From Commensalibacter communis (GTDB lineage Bacteria; Pseudomonadota; Alphaproteobacteria; Acetobacterales; Acetobacteraceae): DNA of 64,000 bases. The notes under the pieces are model-generated. The model did not search any database. It was not told the DNA's origin and saw only the letters and a list, made by a program, of their open reading frames with translations. Position 1 is the first letter of the stretch, and every line of letters begins with the position of its first letter. The stretch is taken from NCBI RefSeq assembly GCF_947179015.1, contig NZ_CAMXCM010000002.1, positions 1-64,000 of the forward strand, written 5' to 3'. The position numbers and the translations under genes are program-made. Of the stretch, positions 9,019 through 18,384 are shown piece after piece.

Positions 9019-9933
9019 ATGACTTCTCACTCACCCAATTTATACACCCCTCTTTCTGATTTAGAAGAAGAATCCATTTTTATTATGAGAGAAGTTGCAG
9101 GATCTTTCGAACGTCCTGCTTTGCTTTTCTCTGGCGGTAAAGATTCTTGTGTTATGTTACGCCTTGCTGAAAAAGCGTTCGGGCAAGGACAATTTCCTTT
9201 TCCGTTATTAATGATTGATACTGGACATAATTTCCCTGAAGTTATTGAATTCCGTGATCGTAGAGCTAAGGAAGTTAAGGCAAAACTGATTGTCCGTAGC
9301 GTCGAAGACTCAATGAAGCGTGGAACAGTCAGATTAAGTCATCCTTTGGAAAGTCGTAATCCTCATCAATCAGTGACGCTATTGGAATCTATTGAGGAAT
9401 TCCGTTTTGATGCGTTGCTTGGTGGTGCAAGACGTGACGAAGAAAAAGCACGTGCCAAAGAACGTATTTTCTCTCATCGTGATTCATTTGGCCAATGGCA
9501 ACCCAAAGCTCAGCGTCCAGAATTATGGAATATATTTAATACACGCATTTTACCTGATGAAAATTTCCGTGTATTCCCAATTTCTAATTGGACAGAATTT
9601 GATGTATGGAAATATATCGAACAAGAAGAAATACCACTTCCAAATTTATATTATGCTCATCAACGCCAAGTGATCCCTCGCAAAGGATTATTGGTGCCAG
9701 TCACCGATGTAACCCCTGTGCAAGAAGGCGAAAACATTGAAACCAGAACCGTGCGTTTCCGTACGGTTGGGGATATGACCTGTACTTGCCCCATTGAAAG
9801 TGATGCCGCCAATGCCAGCGATATCGTCAAAGAAACTGCCGCTGTGACCATCAGCGAACGTGGTGCAACCCGTATGGATGATCAAACCTCTGAAGCATCT
9901 ATGGAGAAACGTAAACTTGAAGGTTACTTCTAA
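9019..9933 (+). CDS. cysD: Sulfate adenylyltransferase subunit 2
   Basis: A 304-residue ATP sulfurylase catalytic subunit of the PAPS-reductase-like superfamily. It carries the pyrophosphatase-loop motif FSGGKDS near residue 40 and typical segments GGARRDEEKARAKE and SNWTEFDVWKYI. It activates sulfate to APS with the GTPase CysN. It lies 30 bases after cysH and 42 bases before cysN. Length matches the family. Confidence 0.96.
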   Translation: MTSHSPNLYTPLSDLEEESIFIMREVAGSFERPALLFSGGKDSCVMLRLAEKAFGQGQFPFPLLMIDTGHNFPEVIEFRDRRAKEVKAKLIVRSVEDSMKRGTVRLSHPLESRNPHQSVTLLESIEEFRFDALLGGARRDEEKARAKERIFSHRDSFGQWQPKAQRPELWNIFNTRILPDENFRVFPISNWTEFDVWKYIEQEEIPLPNLYYAHQRQVIPRKGLLVPVTDVTPVQEGENIETRTVRFRTVGDMTCTCPIESDAANASDIVKETAAVTISERGATRMDDQTSEASMEKRKLEGYF

Positions 9934-9975
9934 GTTCGCGCTGTCATCATTTATAAGTCTCAAGGAAACAACTCT

Positions 9976-11292
9976 ATGTCATCTTTACAAAACAAACATA
10001 CCCTTAAATTCTTAACGGCTGGCAGCGTCGACGATGGGAAAAGCACCCTGATTGGACGTTTATTACTGGATAGTAAAGCCATCCTTGCCGACCAACTTTC
10101 TGGTATTCAACATAAACTTGCTGATGATGAATCCTATGATTTAGCCAAATTAACCGATGGGTTACAAGCCGAACGTGAACAAGGCATTACCATTGATGTT
10201 GCCTATCGTTATTTCACGACACCAGAACGTAAATTCATCATTGCTGATGCACCTGGTCATGAACAATATACACGTAACATGGTGACTGCTGCCAGCAGCA
10301 GTGATGCCGCTGTTATTTTAGTTGATGTAACCAAATTAAACTGGGAAGACGAAGTGGTTGATTTATTGCCTCAAACCCGTCGTCATACATTGTTAGCCCA
10401 TCTATTAAAAGTACCCTCTATTTTATTTGCTATTAATAAACTAGATGCAATTAAAGATCCTGATACCGCATTTATCAATGTTAAAAATGCATTAGAAAAG
10501 TTCATCAGCCAAGCTAATGTAACGATTACGAATATTATTCCTATTTCAGCATTAAAAGGATTGAATATTACAACGCGTAATGCTGACAAGCATGGCAATA
10601 TTTTGTGTGAAAAGGTCTATCAAGGACCAAGCCTATTAGAAGCATTAACTGCTCTTCCGTCTCATGTCACTTCTAATACACAAGAATTCCACTTTCCTGT
10701 ACAGTTTGTGCAAAAACTAGAAGAAGCTCATGATGGTTCATCGACACAACATGGTCGCCGTATTTTTTGGGGAAGAATTGCTGCTGGCAACGTAAAGATT
10801 GGGGATCATTTAACGGTTCAATCCTCAGGTGCCAAGGCAAAAGTTAGCAAGATATTCGCCAATGCTTTGCAAGAAGAGCTTCAAGAGGCAGCTACAGGAC
10901 AGTCTGTTGGATTGATCTTGGATCAAGAAATTGACGTTTCCCGTGGAGATTGGTTAATTGCATCCACAGCTTCTGTTGCTGGACAAAAAGAAGCCAAAGC
11001 TACATTGGCATGGTTAGATGATGAGCCCTTGGTTGTCGGGCGCGCCTATTGGTTAAAGCATGGTCATCGTTGGATTAAAACAAAAGTCTCTGCAATTGAA
11101 CATCATTTGAATATTCATACGTTGGAAACGGAACCTGCTGAAAATTTGGATAAAAATAGTATCGGGGAAGTTTCTTTAGTCTTACAACAACCTATTCCTG
11201 TTTTACCTTATAATGATGCCAAAGATGTTGGGGCTGCAATCCTTGTAGATACCGCAACCAACCGCACGGCTGGAGCTGTTTTATTCAAATAA
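9976..11292 (+). CDS. cysN: Sulfate adenylyltransferase GTPase subunit
   Basis: A 438-residue EF-Tu-like GTPase that drives APS formation by CysD. Visible motifs are P-loop GSVDDGKST near residue 17, DAPGHEQY and NKLD. Two beta-barrel domains follow. Many alphaproteobacterial homologues are CysNC fusions with an APS kinase domain at the C-terminus; here the chain stops after the CysN part (ending GAVLFK), so no kinase domain is attached. Last enzyme of the sulfate cluster. Confidence 0.95.
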   Translation: MSSLQNKHTLKFLTAGSVDDGKSTLIGRLLLDSKAILADQLSGIQHKLADDESYDLAKLTDGLQAEREQGITIDVAYRYFTTPERKFIIADAPGHEQYTRNMVTAASSSDAAVILVDVTKLNWEDEVVDLLPQTRRHTLLAHLLKVPSILFAINKLDAIKDPDTAFINVKNALEKFISQANVTITNIIPISALKGLNITTRNADKHGNILCEKVYQGPSLLEALTALPSHVTSNTQEFHFPVQFVQKLEEAHDGSSTQHGRRIFWGRIAAGNVKIGDHLTVQSSGAKAKVSKIFANALQEELQEAATGQSVGLILDQEIDVSRGDWLIASTASVAGQKEAKATLAWLDDEPLVVGRAYWLKHGHRWIKTKVSAIEHHLNIHTLETEPAENLDKNSIGEVSLVLQQPIPVLPYNDAKDVGAAILVDTATNRTAGAVLFK

Positions 11293-11315
11293 TTTAAACA
11301 AATTATAGAGGATCA

Positions 11316-11768
11316 ATGATTAGAGAATTTCAAGCTGCTGATTTAGACCAAGTGATGAATATTTGGTTAGAGCAAAATCTGCTGGCTCACTCTTTCATTG
11401 ATCCTTCTTTTTTCCAGAAAAATACTGACTTAGTCAGAACGATCCTTCCCTCATCCGAAATCTATGTGCAAGATATTCATGGTGTCAAAGGGTTCATTGG
11501 ATTAACAGATCTTTATATTTCTGGCCTTTTTATCAAAACAGAATATCAACGCCAAGGATTGGGTTCTAGCCTGACTGAAAAAGCCAAGCAAGTTCGTTCT
11601 GTATTATTCTTAAATGTTTATACTGAGAATGAAGCTGCGGTTCAGTTTTATGAAAAACATGGATTTGTTCGATTGGAAGATCGGATCAATGAAGAAACGC
11701 ATCACCCTGAATATCTAATGGGATGCAAAATCGATCATATAATTAAAATTGGTCAATGCGCGTTATAG
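11316..11768 (+). CDS. GNAT family N-acetyltransferase (YjaB-like)
   Basis: A 150-residue acetyl-CoA-dependent acetyltransferase. The acetyl-CoA pyrophosphate-binding loop is QRQGLG, and the NEAAVQFYEKHGF segment is the typical motif B of the fold. The N-terminal IWLEQN and overall length recall Escherichia coli YjaB. It starts 23 bases after cysN with a GAGGA site, so it may be transcribed with the sulfate genes; the substrate is unknown. Confidence 0.75.
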   Translation: MIREFQAADLDQVMNIWLEQNLLAHSFIDPSFFQKNTDLVRTILPSSEIYVQDIHGVKGFIGLTDLYISGLFIKTEYQRQGLGSSLTEKAKQVRSVLFLNVYTENEAAVQFYEKHGFVRLEDRINEETHHPEYLMGCKIDHIIKIGQCAL

Positions 11769-11788
11769 AAAACTTTCTTGTTTTATAA

Positions 11789-12673
11789 TTAAAAACCTAA
11801 ATAATATTTTATTCCTTCTACAATCGTTTCAACTGCAACCCCTTTGGCAACTAAGCTGCCCCCAATCGCAACTTTTCCGATCCAGCTTTGAAGCTTACCA
11901 TTTTCCATACCCTCTGTTGCAAGATTAGATTCAACATCAATAATTTCTTTTAATTCTTGAATATCTGGCTCGCTTATTCCCTTATCATTTAGAAAATTTG
12001 CTAAAGACTGAAAATCTCCTTTAGTTACCGATATATTCTGAGCCGTTTGGTTAATTGTTGTATCTGTATTATGATTAGCCATATTTTGAACTGAGCTAAT
12101 ATTATAAGTAATATTTTGTGCCATTTGTTTTTCCTTATCTGTAAATATCCATTCGTCTCCTAGAATTCCTTGCTTTTCACACTTCAAAGTCCAATCTAAA
12201 ATAATCTTTCTTATATTAGAGAAAATTTTTTCCAATTCAGATATATGAACTTCTAAATATGCTTCTATAGCAAATATATACTCAGGATCATCTACAATCA
12301 ATTGCTCTAATTTCGGACTCAGTTTTGCAGATATCCATTTACCTTGCTCTGCTTCTTCGATAATTTTTATCAACGATGAAATGTCATTTGGGAAACCCAT
12401 CCTTGATAGACGAGATGTTTTATCAGCATCAGAAAAAGAGTAACGTTCTACCCTACCATTCATAAAAGAAACCTTTAGTGTACCACCTACACATCTATAT
12501 TCTGGTAGAAAAACTTCGCAATGTTCAGTATAGCCCTCAAGCTCAGCATTACACCATTCTACAAAATCCTGAAGATTCAGTTTATAAGCAATTACATAAG
12601 CATACCTCACCAAATCAACAATATTACTTGATGAATCCATTGTGCGTTTTTGTAGCTCGATAATCGCTTTCAT
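11789..12673 (-). CDS. AbiTii-domain protein, putative phage-defence factor
   Basis: About 294 residues. The N-terminal 60 residues, with IVDLVRYAYVIAYKLNLQDF and WCNAELEGY, match the AbiTii (abortive infection) domain pattern as I know it. A linker rich in Asn, Thr and Gln around residues 185-215 follows, then a helical region. A hydrophobic glycine-rich C-terminus (VAIGGSLVAKGVAVETI) could insert in a membrane. The start is taken at the ATG of MKAIIEL, since the longer frame uses a TTG without a ribosome-binding site. No toxin-antitoxin partner is visible. Function is inferred from the domain only. Confidence 0.6.
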   Translation of the reverse strand: MKAIIELQKRTMDSSSNIVDLVRYAYVIAYKLNLQDFVEWCNAELEGYTEHCEVFLPEYRCVGGTLKVSFMNGRVERYSFSDADKTSRLSRMGFPNDISSLIKIIEEAEQGKWISAKLSPKLEQLIVDDPEYIFAIEAYLEVHISELEKIFSNIRKIILDWTLKCEKQGILGDEWIFTDKEKQMAQNITYNISSVQNMANHNTDTTINQTAQNISVTKGDFQSLANFLNDKGISEPDIQELKEIIDVESNLATEGMENGKLQSWIGKVAIGGSLVAKGVAVETIVEGIKYYLGF

Positions 12674-12828
12674 GATAAATATTTTATCCCTCAAAATAGA
12701 TTAATTATTTTATCATAATAACAAAAACAGAATCCACATTTCTTAAATCCTTTCACAGTTCAGAGTATATTTCTGTTGACTTTCAGGGTAAGATCAATGC
12801 AATTCTTATAACCCCCCGACAAATCAAA

Positions 12829-13707
12829 ATGTATAAACCAAAATTAAGACCTCATTTATTAATAGACAGCAGTATCCATGAGCAAGTCGTTGTTTCAGGA
12901 TTTACTTACAGAGTTATCCATGATTTTTATCATGCTGCTTTGACGGTCAGCTGGCGGAAATTTATCTTCTTTTATGTTTTTATTTTTCTGTTTATTAATC
13001 TTATTTTTGCAATATTTTATTCTATTTTACCTCATGAAATTAGCAATAGTGGTGGACGGTTTATTGATGCTTTTTTCCTAAGCGTTCAGACCATGTCCAC
13101 CGTTGGGTATGGCTCTATCTCACCTAATGGCGATTTTGCTAATATTGTATCTTCCATTGAAATTACTTTTGGCATTATTGTGAATGCACTCTCTACAGGG
13201 CTCATTTTTGCTCGCTTTGCCAAGCCAATGTCTAAAATTATTTTTGCACATCATGCGGTTATTTCTTGTAACAATAATGCACAATCTTTAGATATTCGTA
13301 TGGCAAATGGACGTAAAACAGTGTTATTAGATGTCAATATCGAAGTCTTTTTATGCTCTTTACAAAAAGATGCACAAGATCGCATTTATCGCAAAATAGA
13401 CCGATTACCCTTAATCCAAAGCAATATTCCAATTTTCCAAATTACTTTTGAAGTGAATCACATCATTGATGAACATAGCCCTTTATATCGTTATAATATG
13501 CAAGAATTACTTGAAAAACATTCTGAAATAGCCATTAAAATTACAGGGCTAGATGAAGGAACTGGCCAAATGATTTATTGTTATCATGTCTATAATTTTA
13601 AAAAGATCCCTGAAAACTATCAATTCCAAGAATTACACTATCGAAAGAATAATAATACCCTTTTCATCGATATGAAAAATTTCAACATAATTGAAAAAAT
13701 TTCTTAA
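12829..13707 (+). CDS. Inward-rectifier potassium channel (KirBac type)
   Basis: A 292-residue membrane protein. It has two transmembrane helices (about residues 45-70 and 105-130) around a pore loop with the K+ selectivity filter TVGYG near residue 97. A cytoplasmic beta-sandwich of about 150 residues follows, as in KirBac channels, including the inner-helix end ARFAKP. It should conduct K+ across the inner membrane. It stands alone, divergent from the AbiTii gene across 155 bases. Confidence 0.92.
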   Translation: MYKPKLRPHLLIDSSIHEQVVVSGFTYRVIHDFYHAALTVSWRKFIFFYVFIFLFINLIFAIFYSILPHEISNSGGRFIDAFFLSVQTMSTVGYGSISPNGDFANIVSSIEITFGIIVNALSTGLIFARFAKPMSKIIFAHHAVISCNNNAQSLDIRMANGRKTVLLDVNIEVFLCSLQKDAQDRIYRKIDRLPLIQSNIPIFQITFEVNHIIDEHSPLYRYNMQELLEKHSEIAIKITGLDEGTGQMIYCYHVYNFKKIPENYQFQELHYRKNNNTLFIDMKNFNIIEKIS

Positions 13708-13748
13708 AGAATATTATCCTAAGTTACATCCATCTAAAAACCAATAAC

Positions 13749-14870
13749 TTATTGAACAATATTATCAACTTGACTGGGCACAAAAAAAGGCACCTGCCCC
13801 TTCCCTTTAACAGACATCCAAGCAGCAGCTGCTGTATCCCCACCAGAAGGTAACCATTGATCTGGATCATTCATCCAACTTATAATATCTTTAGCAACGA
13901 TTTTCCTATTTTGATCTCGTAACAATAAATGATATCCATTAGGAACATAATCTTTCCTCACCCACTTAGGAAATTTTTCCCACACGGAATACATTGATGC
14001 TGAGGGAACCAACTGATCATTATCACCGTATTGAACTAGACTATGGTATCTAACCCTCGGCGCAGCCTTAATCGCATCATCCATCAATTTCACCAATCCA
14101 TGCAGTGCCTTAACTCTGGTGTTATGTAGTGTTAATGGATTAAAATATAATCGTATTAAGGAATCATTATTATCGCTGGCAGTGACTCTTTTAACGGGTG
14201 CTTTACTTGGGTTTAATTGCCAATTTGGTGCAATAAGGTTCAAAAAGCGCAAAGAAACATCCCCTATAACTCCGATTTGCTTGGATCCCCAAACCGCAGG
14301 CGCTAGTAAAATATATCCATTGACTTGAGGGGCATCATCACGAGCAGCAAGGCACATTAACACCGCACCACCCATGCTTTCACCCATTAGATATATTGGA
14401 GTATTAGGAAAGCGATTCTTAATGATGGTCACCTCTTCAGCCACATCTTGCACCATTCGATCGGTGCTTGACCATTTCCCACGTAAAGGGGCTTGACCAA
14501 ATCCTCTTTGATCGGGTGAGTAAATACTAATCCCTTTATTAACAAAATATTCTGCCGAATCTTCCCAAGCATCACGACTATCATTAAACCCGTGTAACGC
14601 AAAAATAATCGCACGTTGCGAAGGCGCTTGCCATATGCGCAATGGGATTTTGGCACCATCAGACAAAGTTAACCATTCACTGGCAGGAACAAGGGTTTTA
14701 TAGTTTGCATAAGGATCAGTTGCGTTTGTTTGTTGAGCCATTTCAACCGTCTTTTGGCTATTTTTAGCCTGAGCATTATGACTATTCCCACCCAAAAAAC
14801 TGCATCCCATTATAAAAGAGAAGCACATACGACAGAAATGTGTTAAAAAGGATCGATTTAAAATTCTCAT
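13749..14870 (-). CDS. Alpha/beta hydrolase, monoacylglycerol lipase / lysophospholipase-like
   Basis: A 373-residue secreted or membrane-anchored serine hydrolase. The N-terminal hydrophobic segment ends FIMGC, close to a lipobox, so it may be a lipoprotein. Oxyanion strand FALHGFNDSRDAW, nucleophile elbow GESMGG (serine near residue 168) and a late histidine in NGYHLLL give the catalytic elements. The fold matches hydrolase_4 (monoglyceride lipase) proteins. It is convergent with the K+ channel gene. The substrate is not determinable here. Confidence 0.8.
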   Translation of the reverse strand: MRILNRSFLTHFCRMCFSFIMGCSFLGGNSHNAQAKNSQKTVEMAQQTNATDPYANYKTLVPASEWLTLSDGAKIPLRIWQAPSQRAIIFALHGFNDSRDAWEDSAEYFVNKGISIYSPDQRGFGQAPLRGKWSSTDRMVQDVAEEVTIIKNRFPNTPIYLMGESMGGAVLMCLAARDDAPQVNGYILLAPAVWGSKQIGVIGDVSLRFLNLIAPNWQLNPSKAPVKRVTASDNNDSLIRLYFNPLTLHNTRVKALHGLVKLMDDAIKAAPRVRYHSLVQYGDNDQLVPSASMYSVWEKFPKWVRKDYVPNGYHLLLRDQNRKIVAKDIISWMNDPDQWLPSGGDTAAAAWMSVKGKGQVPFFVPSQVDNIVQ

Positions 14871-14944
14871 GGGACACTCAATACATAATACTTATATAGC
14901 TTTTAGTATTGACGTTTCTTTTAATAATAAACAAGGATATTTTA

Positions 14945-15133
14945 ATGAAAACCGAACAAGCTCTTAATCAAAATCCACAACGCGGACAATTCGAAACCGT
15001 CTATGTAGACAAAAAAACTGTTTCTTGCGAAGGCAATAATCCCGCATTGGGACATCCTCGTGTTTTTTTAAAACTAAAAGATAACAAAGCCGTTTGTCCT
15101 TATTGCTCTAAAACTTTTCTTTTCCAAGAATAA
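14945..15133 (+). CDS. Zinc-finger domain protein (zf-CHCC, NDUFS6-like)
   Basis: A 62-residue protein. The Cys-His-Cys-Cys pattern (Cys in TVSCEGNN, His in LGHPRV, then CPYC) matches the zf-CHCC family, related to the small NDUFS6/complex I accessory subunit of mitochondria and common in alphaproteobacteria. The start is MKTEQ, preceded by AAGGAT; the upstream extension is unlikely. It lies 40 bases before polA, and the two may be cotranscribed. Confidence 0.85.
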   Translation: MKTEQALNQNPQRGQFETVYVDKKTVSCEGNNPALGHPRVFLKLKDNKAVCPYCSKTFLFQE

Positions 15134-15173
15134 TACAGTAAAATCCCATTCATAATATATAGATCTTATCTTC

Positions 15174-17960
15174 ATGTCCTCTTCTTCTGCAGAAAAACAT
15201 CTTATCTTGGTCGATGGATCAGGCTTTATCTTTCGTGCTTTTCACGGAATTCCTCTTATGTTAGATCCTTCTGGAACCCCAGTAAATGCGGTTTATGGAT
15301 TTACCAATATGATGATGAAAATCATTCGTGAACGCACTGCCAGCCACATGGCAGTAATTTTTGATGCAGGACGAAAAACTTTTCGAAATGATATTTATCC
15401 TGCTTATAAAGCCCAAAGACCCCCACCACCAGAAGAGTTGATCCCGCAGTTTGCTTTGGTGAAAGAGGCCTCTCGTTTACTGGGACTGCCAACCATTGAA
15501 ATGGCGGGATGGGAAGCAGATGATTTAATCGCCAGCTATGCCAAAGCAATGGTAAAAGCTGGGGGACAATGCACGATCATTTCATCAGATAAAGACTTAA
15601 TGCAATTGGTAAATGACCATGTTTGTATGCAAGATCCAATCAAAGAAAAGATCATTCGCGAACCCGAAGTTGTTGCTAAATTCGGCGTTCAACCTGCACA
15701 AATGATTTCTTTGCAAGCATTGATGGGGGATTCTGTTGATAATGTACCTGGCGTTCCTGGCATTGGCCCTAAAACTGCAGCCGCATTGATTAATGAATAT
15801 GGTAGTCTGGAAGAAGTATTAGCTGCCATCCCAACAATGAAAGCCTCTAAAAGACGAGATAATTTAGAGGAACATCAAGAAAACGCACGAATTTCCTATC
15901 AGCTGGTGCAATTAAAAGACGATCTTGATCTTCCTACACCAATTGATGAACTAGGATGTTGTCAAACTCAAGAAGAGCCCTTGATTGAATGGTTACAAGA
16001 AAGAGGGTTCCGTTCGATCCTAGCAAGATATACCAAAGGGCAATCGGCTTCGTCTCAGCCATCATCTTTATCCAAAACAGCATCCAATCCTACACAAGAA
16101 GAAAGCAAAGATCACTCTCATATTTTATCCCCTGCTTATGAAAATTATGAAACCATTACGTCCATTGAGCAACTTCAACAATGGATTAAACTGGCTCAAG
16201 ATACCCATTACTGTGCATTGGATACAGAAACAGATAGTCTAAATGCTCTACAAGCAAATATTGTTGGAATATCCATGGCGATTGCGCCAGGAAAAGCATG
16301 CTATATCCCCATTGCGCATCAACAAGATAATCTATTCGAAGAACAAAGTGCGCAACAAATTCATGTTGCTGAATTGATTACAGCTTTTAGCCCATTATTT
16401 ACTGATCCATCTGTTTTGAAAATCTTTCATAATGCCAAATATGATTTTCTGGTTTTTAAACATAATGGGTTTCCTATTCCAACCCCTTATGACGATACAA
16501 TGATGATTTCCTATGTCCAAGCAGCTGGAAAACATCGCCATAATATGGATGAATTGGCAGAGCTACATCTGAACCATAAAACTATATCTTATGATGACGT
16601 AACAGGAACAGGACGTAAACGCATTATTTTTGCACAAGTAGCCATTGACAAAGCCACAGATTACGCAGCAGAAGATGCTGATGTTACATTGCGTTTATGG
16701 CTATTGCTACGCCCAGAAATGCGTTCTTTACAAGTATTAAGCTTATATGAAGAAATGGAACGTCCTTTAATTAATGTTCTGACGCAAATGGAGCAAGATG
16801 GAATCTTAATCAATCCTGATTTATTGCGCTCTTTATCGGATGAATTCAGCCAAAAAATGGCTATTCAAGAAAAAGAAATTCATCAACTTGCAGGAAAAGA
16901 ATTCAATGTTGCTTCTCCTAAACAGCTTGGCGAAGTTCTATTCGATGAAATGGATATGCCTGGCGGGAAAAGAATGAAAACGGGCGCTTGGGGAACAGAT
17001 TCAAAAGTCTTGCAAGAGCTTAGTGATAAAGGCCACACTATTGCCGATCAAATCCTGACATGGCGACAATTGGCAAAATTAAAATCAACCTATACCGATG
17101 CCTTAATTGATCAGATCAATCCACAAACAAAGCGTGTTCATACCAGCTTTAATATGGTCGGCACCGTCACTGGACGGTTATCTTCTACTGATCCTAATTT
17201 GCAAAATATCCCCATTCGGAGCGAAGAAGGTGGTAAAATCAGAGCTGCGTTTATTTCAGCCCCTGGTCATGTATTGGTTTCTGCGGATTACTCCCAAATT
17301 GAGCTGCGTTTACTAGCACATGTCGCGAATATTCCTCAATTAAAAGATTCTTTTATTCATAATGAAGATATTCACGCCCGAACTGCTTCTGAAGTGTTTA
17401 ATACACCCATAGAAGGCATGAGCTCCTTGGTTCGTCGTCAAGCCAAAGCAATTAACTTTGGAATTATTTACGGAATCAGTGCGTTTGGTTTGGCAAAACA
17501 ATTAGGTGTTTCATCAAGTGTGGCGAAACAATATATTGATACTTATTTCGAACGTTACCCCGAAATCAAAACTTATATGCAAACCACACAAGAGGAAGCA
17601 AAAGAAAACGGGTATGTCTTAACACCTTTTGGTCGTAAATGTTGGATATCAGGCATTCAAACAGCTAAAGGGCCAATGCGCGCCTATGCAGAGCGTCAAG
17701 CCATTAACGCGCCTTTACAAGGTGGGGCTGCGGATATTATCAAAAGTGCAATGTTGGATATGGATAAGGCGATTAAAGAACATCAACTCCAAGCAAAAAT
17801 GTTATTACAAGTGCATGATGAACTATTATTCGAAGTCAAAGAAGAGGATGCTGAAAAACTAGTCAATCTTGCCAAAGAAGTAATGGAAAAAACTGTAACA
17901 TTATCTATTCCACTTGTTGTAGAGGCAGGAATCGGTAAAAACTGGTCAGAAGCACATTAA
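15174..17960 (+). CDS. polA: DNA polymerase I
   Basis: A 928-residue repair and Okazaki-fragment polymerase. The 5' nuclease domain (about 1-300) begins with LILVDGSGFIFRAFHG. The 3'-5' exonuclease domain (about 325-520) keeps the DxE motif in ALDTETDSL, so proofreading is probably active. The polymerase domain shows motif A VSADYSQIELR, the O-helix RRQAKAINFGIIYG and motif C LQVHDELLFEV. Length and order are typical. No nearby gene shares the pathway. Confidence 0.97.
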   Translation: MSSSSAEKHLILVDGSGFIFRAFHGIPLMLDPSGTPVNAVYGFTNMMMKIIRERTASHMAVIFDAGRKTFRNDIYPAYKAQRPPPPEELIPQFALVKEASRLLGLPTIEMAGWEADDLIASYAKAMVKAGGQCTIISSDKDLMQLVNDHVCMQDPIKEKIIREPEVVAKFGVQPAQMISLQALMGDSVDNVPGVPGIGPKTAAALINEYGSLEEVLAAIPTMKASKRRDNLEEHQENARISYQLVQLKDDLDLPTPIDELGCCQTQEEPLIEWLQERGFRSILARYTKGQSASSQPSSLSKTASNPTQEESKDHSHILSPAYENYETITSIEQLQQWIKLAQDTHYCALDTETDSLNALQANIVGISMAIAPGKACYIPIAHQQDNLFEEQSAQQIHVAELITAFSPLFTDPSVLKIFHNAKYDFLVFKHNGFPIPTPYDDTMMISYVQAAGKHRHNMDELAELHLNHKTISYDDVTGTGRKRIIFAQVAIDKATDYAAEDADVTLRLWLLLRPEMRSLQVLSLYEEMERPLINVLTQMEQDGILINPDLLRSLSDEFSQKMAIQEKEIHQLAGKEFNVASPKQLGEVLFDEMDMPGGKRMKTGAWGTDSKVLQELSDKGHTIADQILTWRQLAKLKSTYTDALIDQINPQTKRVHTSFNMVGTVTGRLSSTDPNLQNIPIRSEEGGKIRAAFISAPGHVLVSADYSQIELRLLAHVANIPQLKDSFIHNEDIHARTASEVFNTPIEGMSSLVRRQAKAINFGIIYGISAFGLAKQLGVSSSVAKQYIDTYFERYPEIKTYMQTTQEEAKENGYVLTPFGRKCWISGIQTAKGPMRAYAERQAINAPLQGGAADIIKSAMLDMDKAIKEHQLQAKMLLQVHDELLFEVKEEDAEKLVNLAKEVMEKTVTLSIPLVVEAGIGKNWSEAH

Positions 17961-18384
17961 TGGCTCAGATAAGATCATTTATATTCCAACCTTTACTTTA
18001 TAGATTCAACTAAACAACTTCAAAGTAGAATACAGATCTACTACATCACACAAAAAACTTTAAGTTATCGTGAATATTCTATTTTTCTGATGGCTTAAAG
18101 TTTATTTCTGAACACTGAAGCTAACCAAACTATTATTTTAGCAACACCAACACATAACAAATGAAAGAGAATCATTAAAATAAGCACCAAACCTTGTAAT
18201 TTTATTTGCTTACTATTAAACAATGATCGAAATAATATTTGTGTCACTTATAAAAGGGATGACCTCTCTTCCCTTTTAAAATATTTTTAATTCTAGAAAA
18301 CCAAAGACCACACTCTTAACACATTCAAATATTATGAGATTCTTACTTTAATTTCTTTATTTGTACATCAAAAGGTTCAGTATA
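17961..18384. other. Intergenic region polA to glycine-zipper lipoprotein
   Basis: About 420 AT-rich bases with no convincing gene on either strand. The only structure I see is the hairpin at 18055-18103. The second half (18110-18360) should contain the promoter of the lipoprotein gene, but I cannot name a clear -35/-10 pair. Confidence 0.5.
18055..18103 (+). terminator. Long hairpin downstream of polA
   Basis: A perfect 10-bp inverted repeat (AAACTTTAAG / CTTAAAGTTT) extends inward with six more pairs that include G-U wobbles only if transcribed from the plus strand, giving a stem of about 16 pairs and a 17-base loop. It lies about 95 bases after the polA stop. The U-tract is weak (TTTATTT), so it could be a terminator or a 3' stability element. 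Confidence 0.5.
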
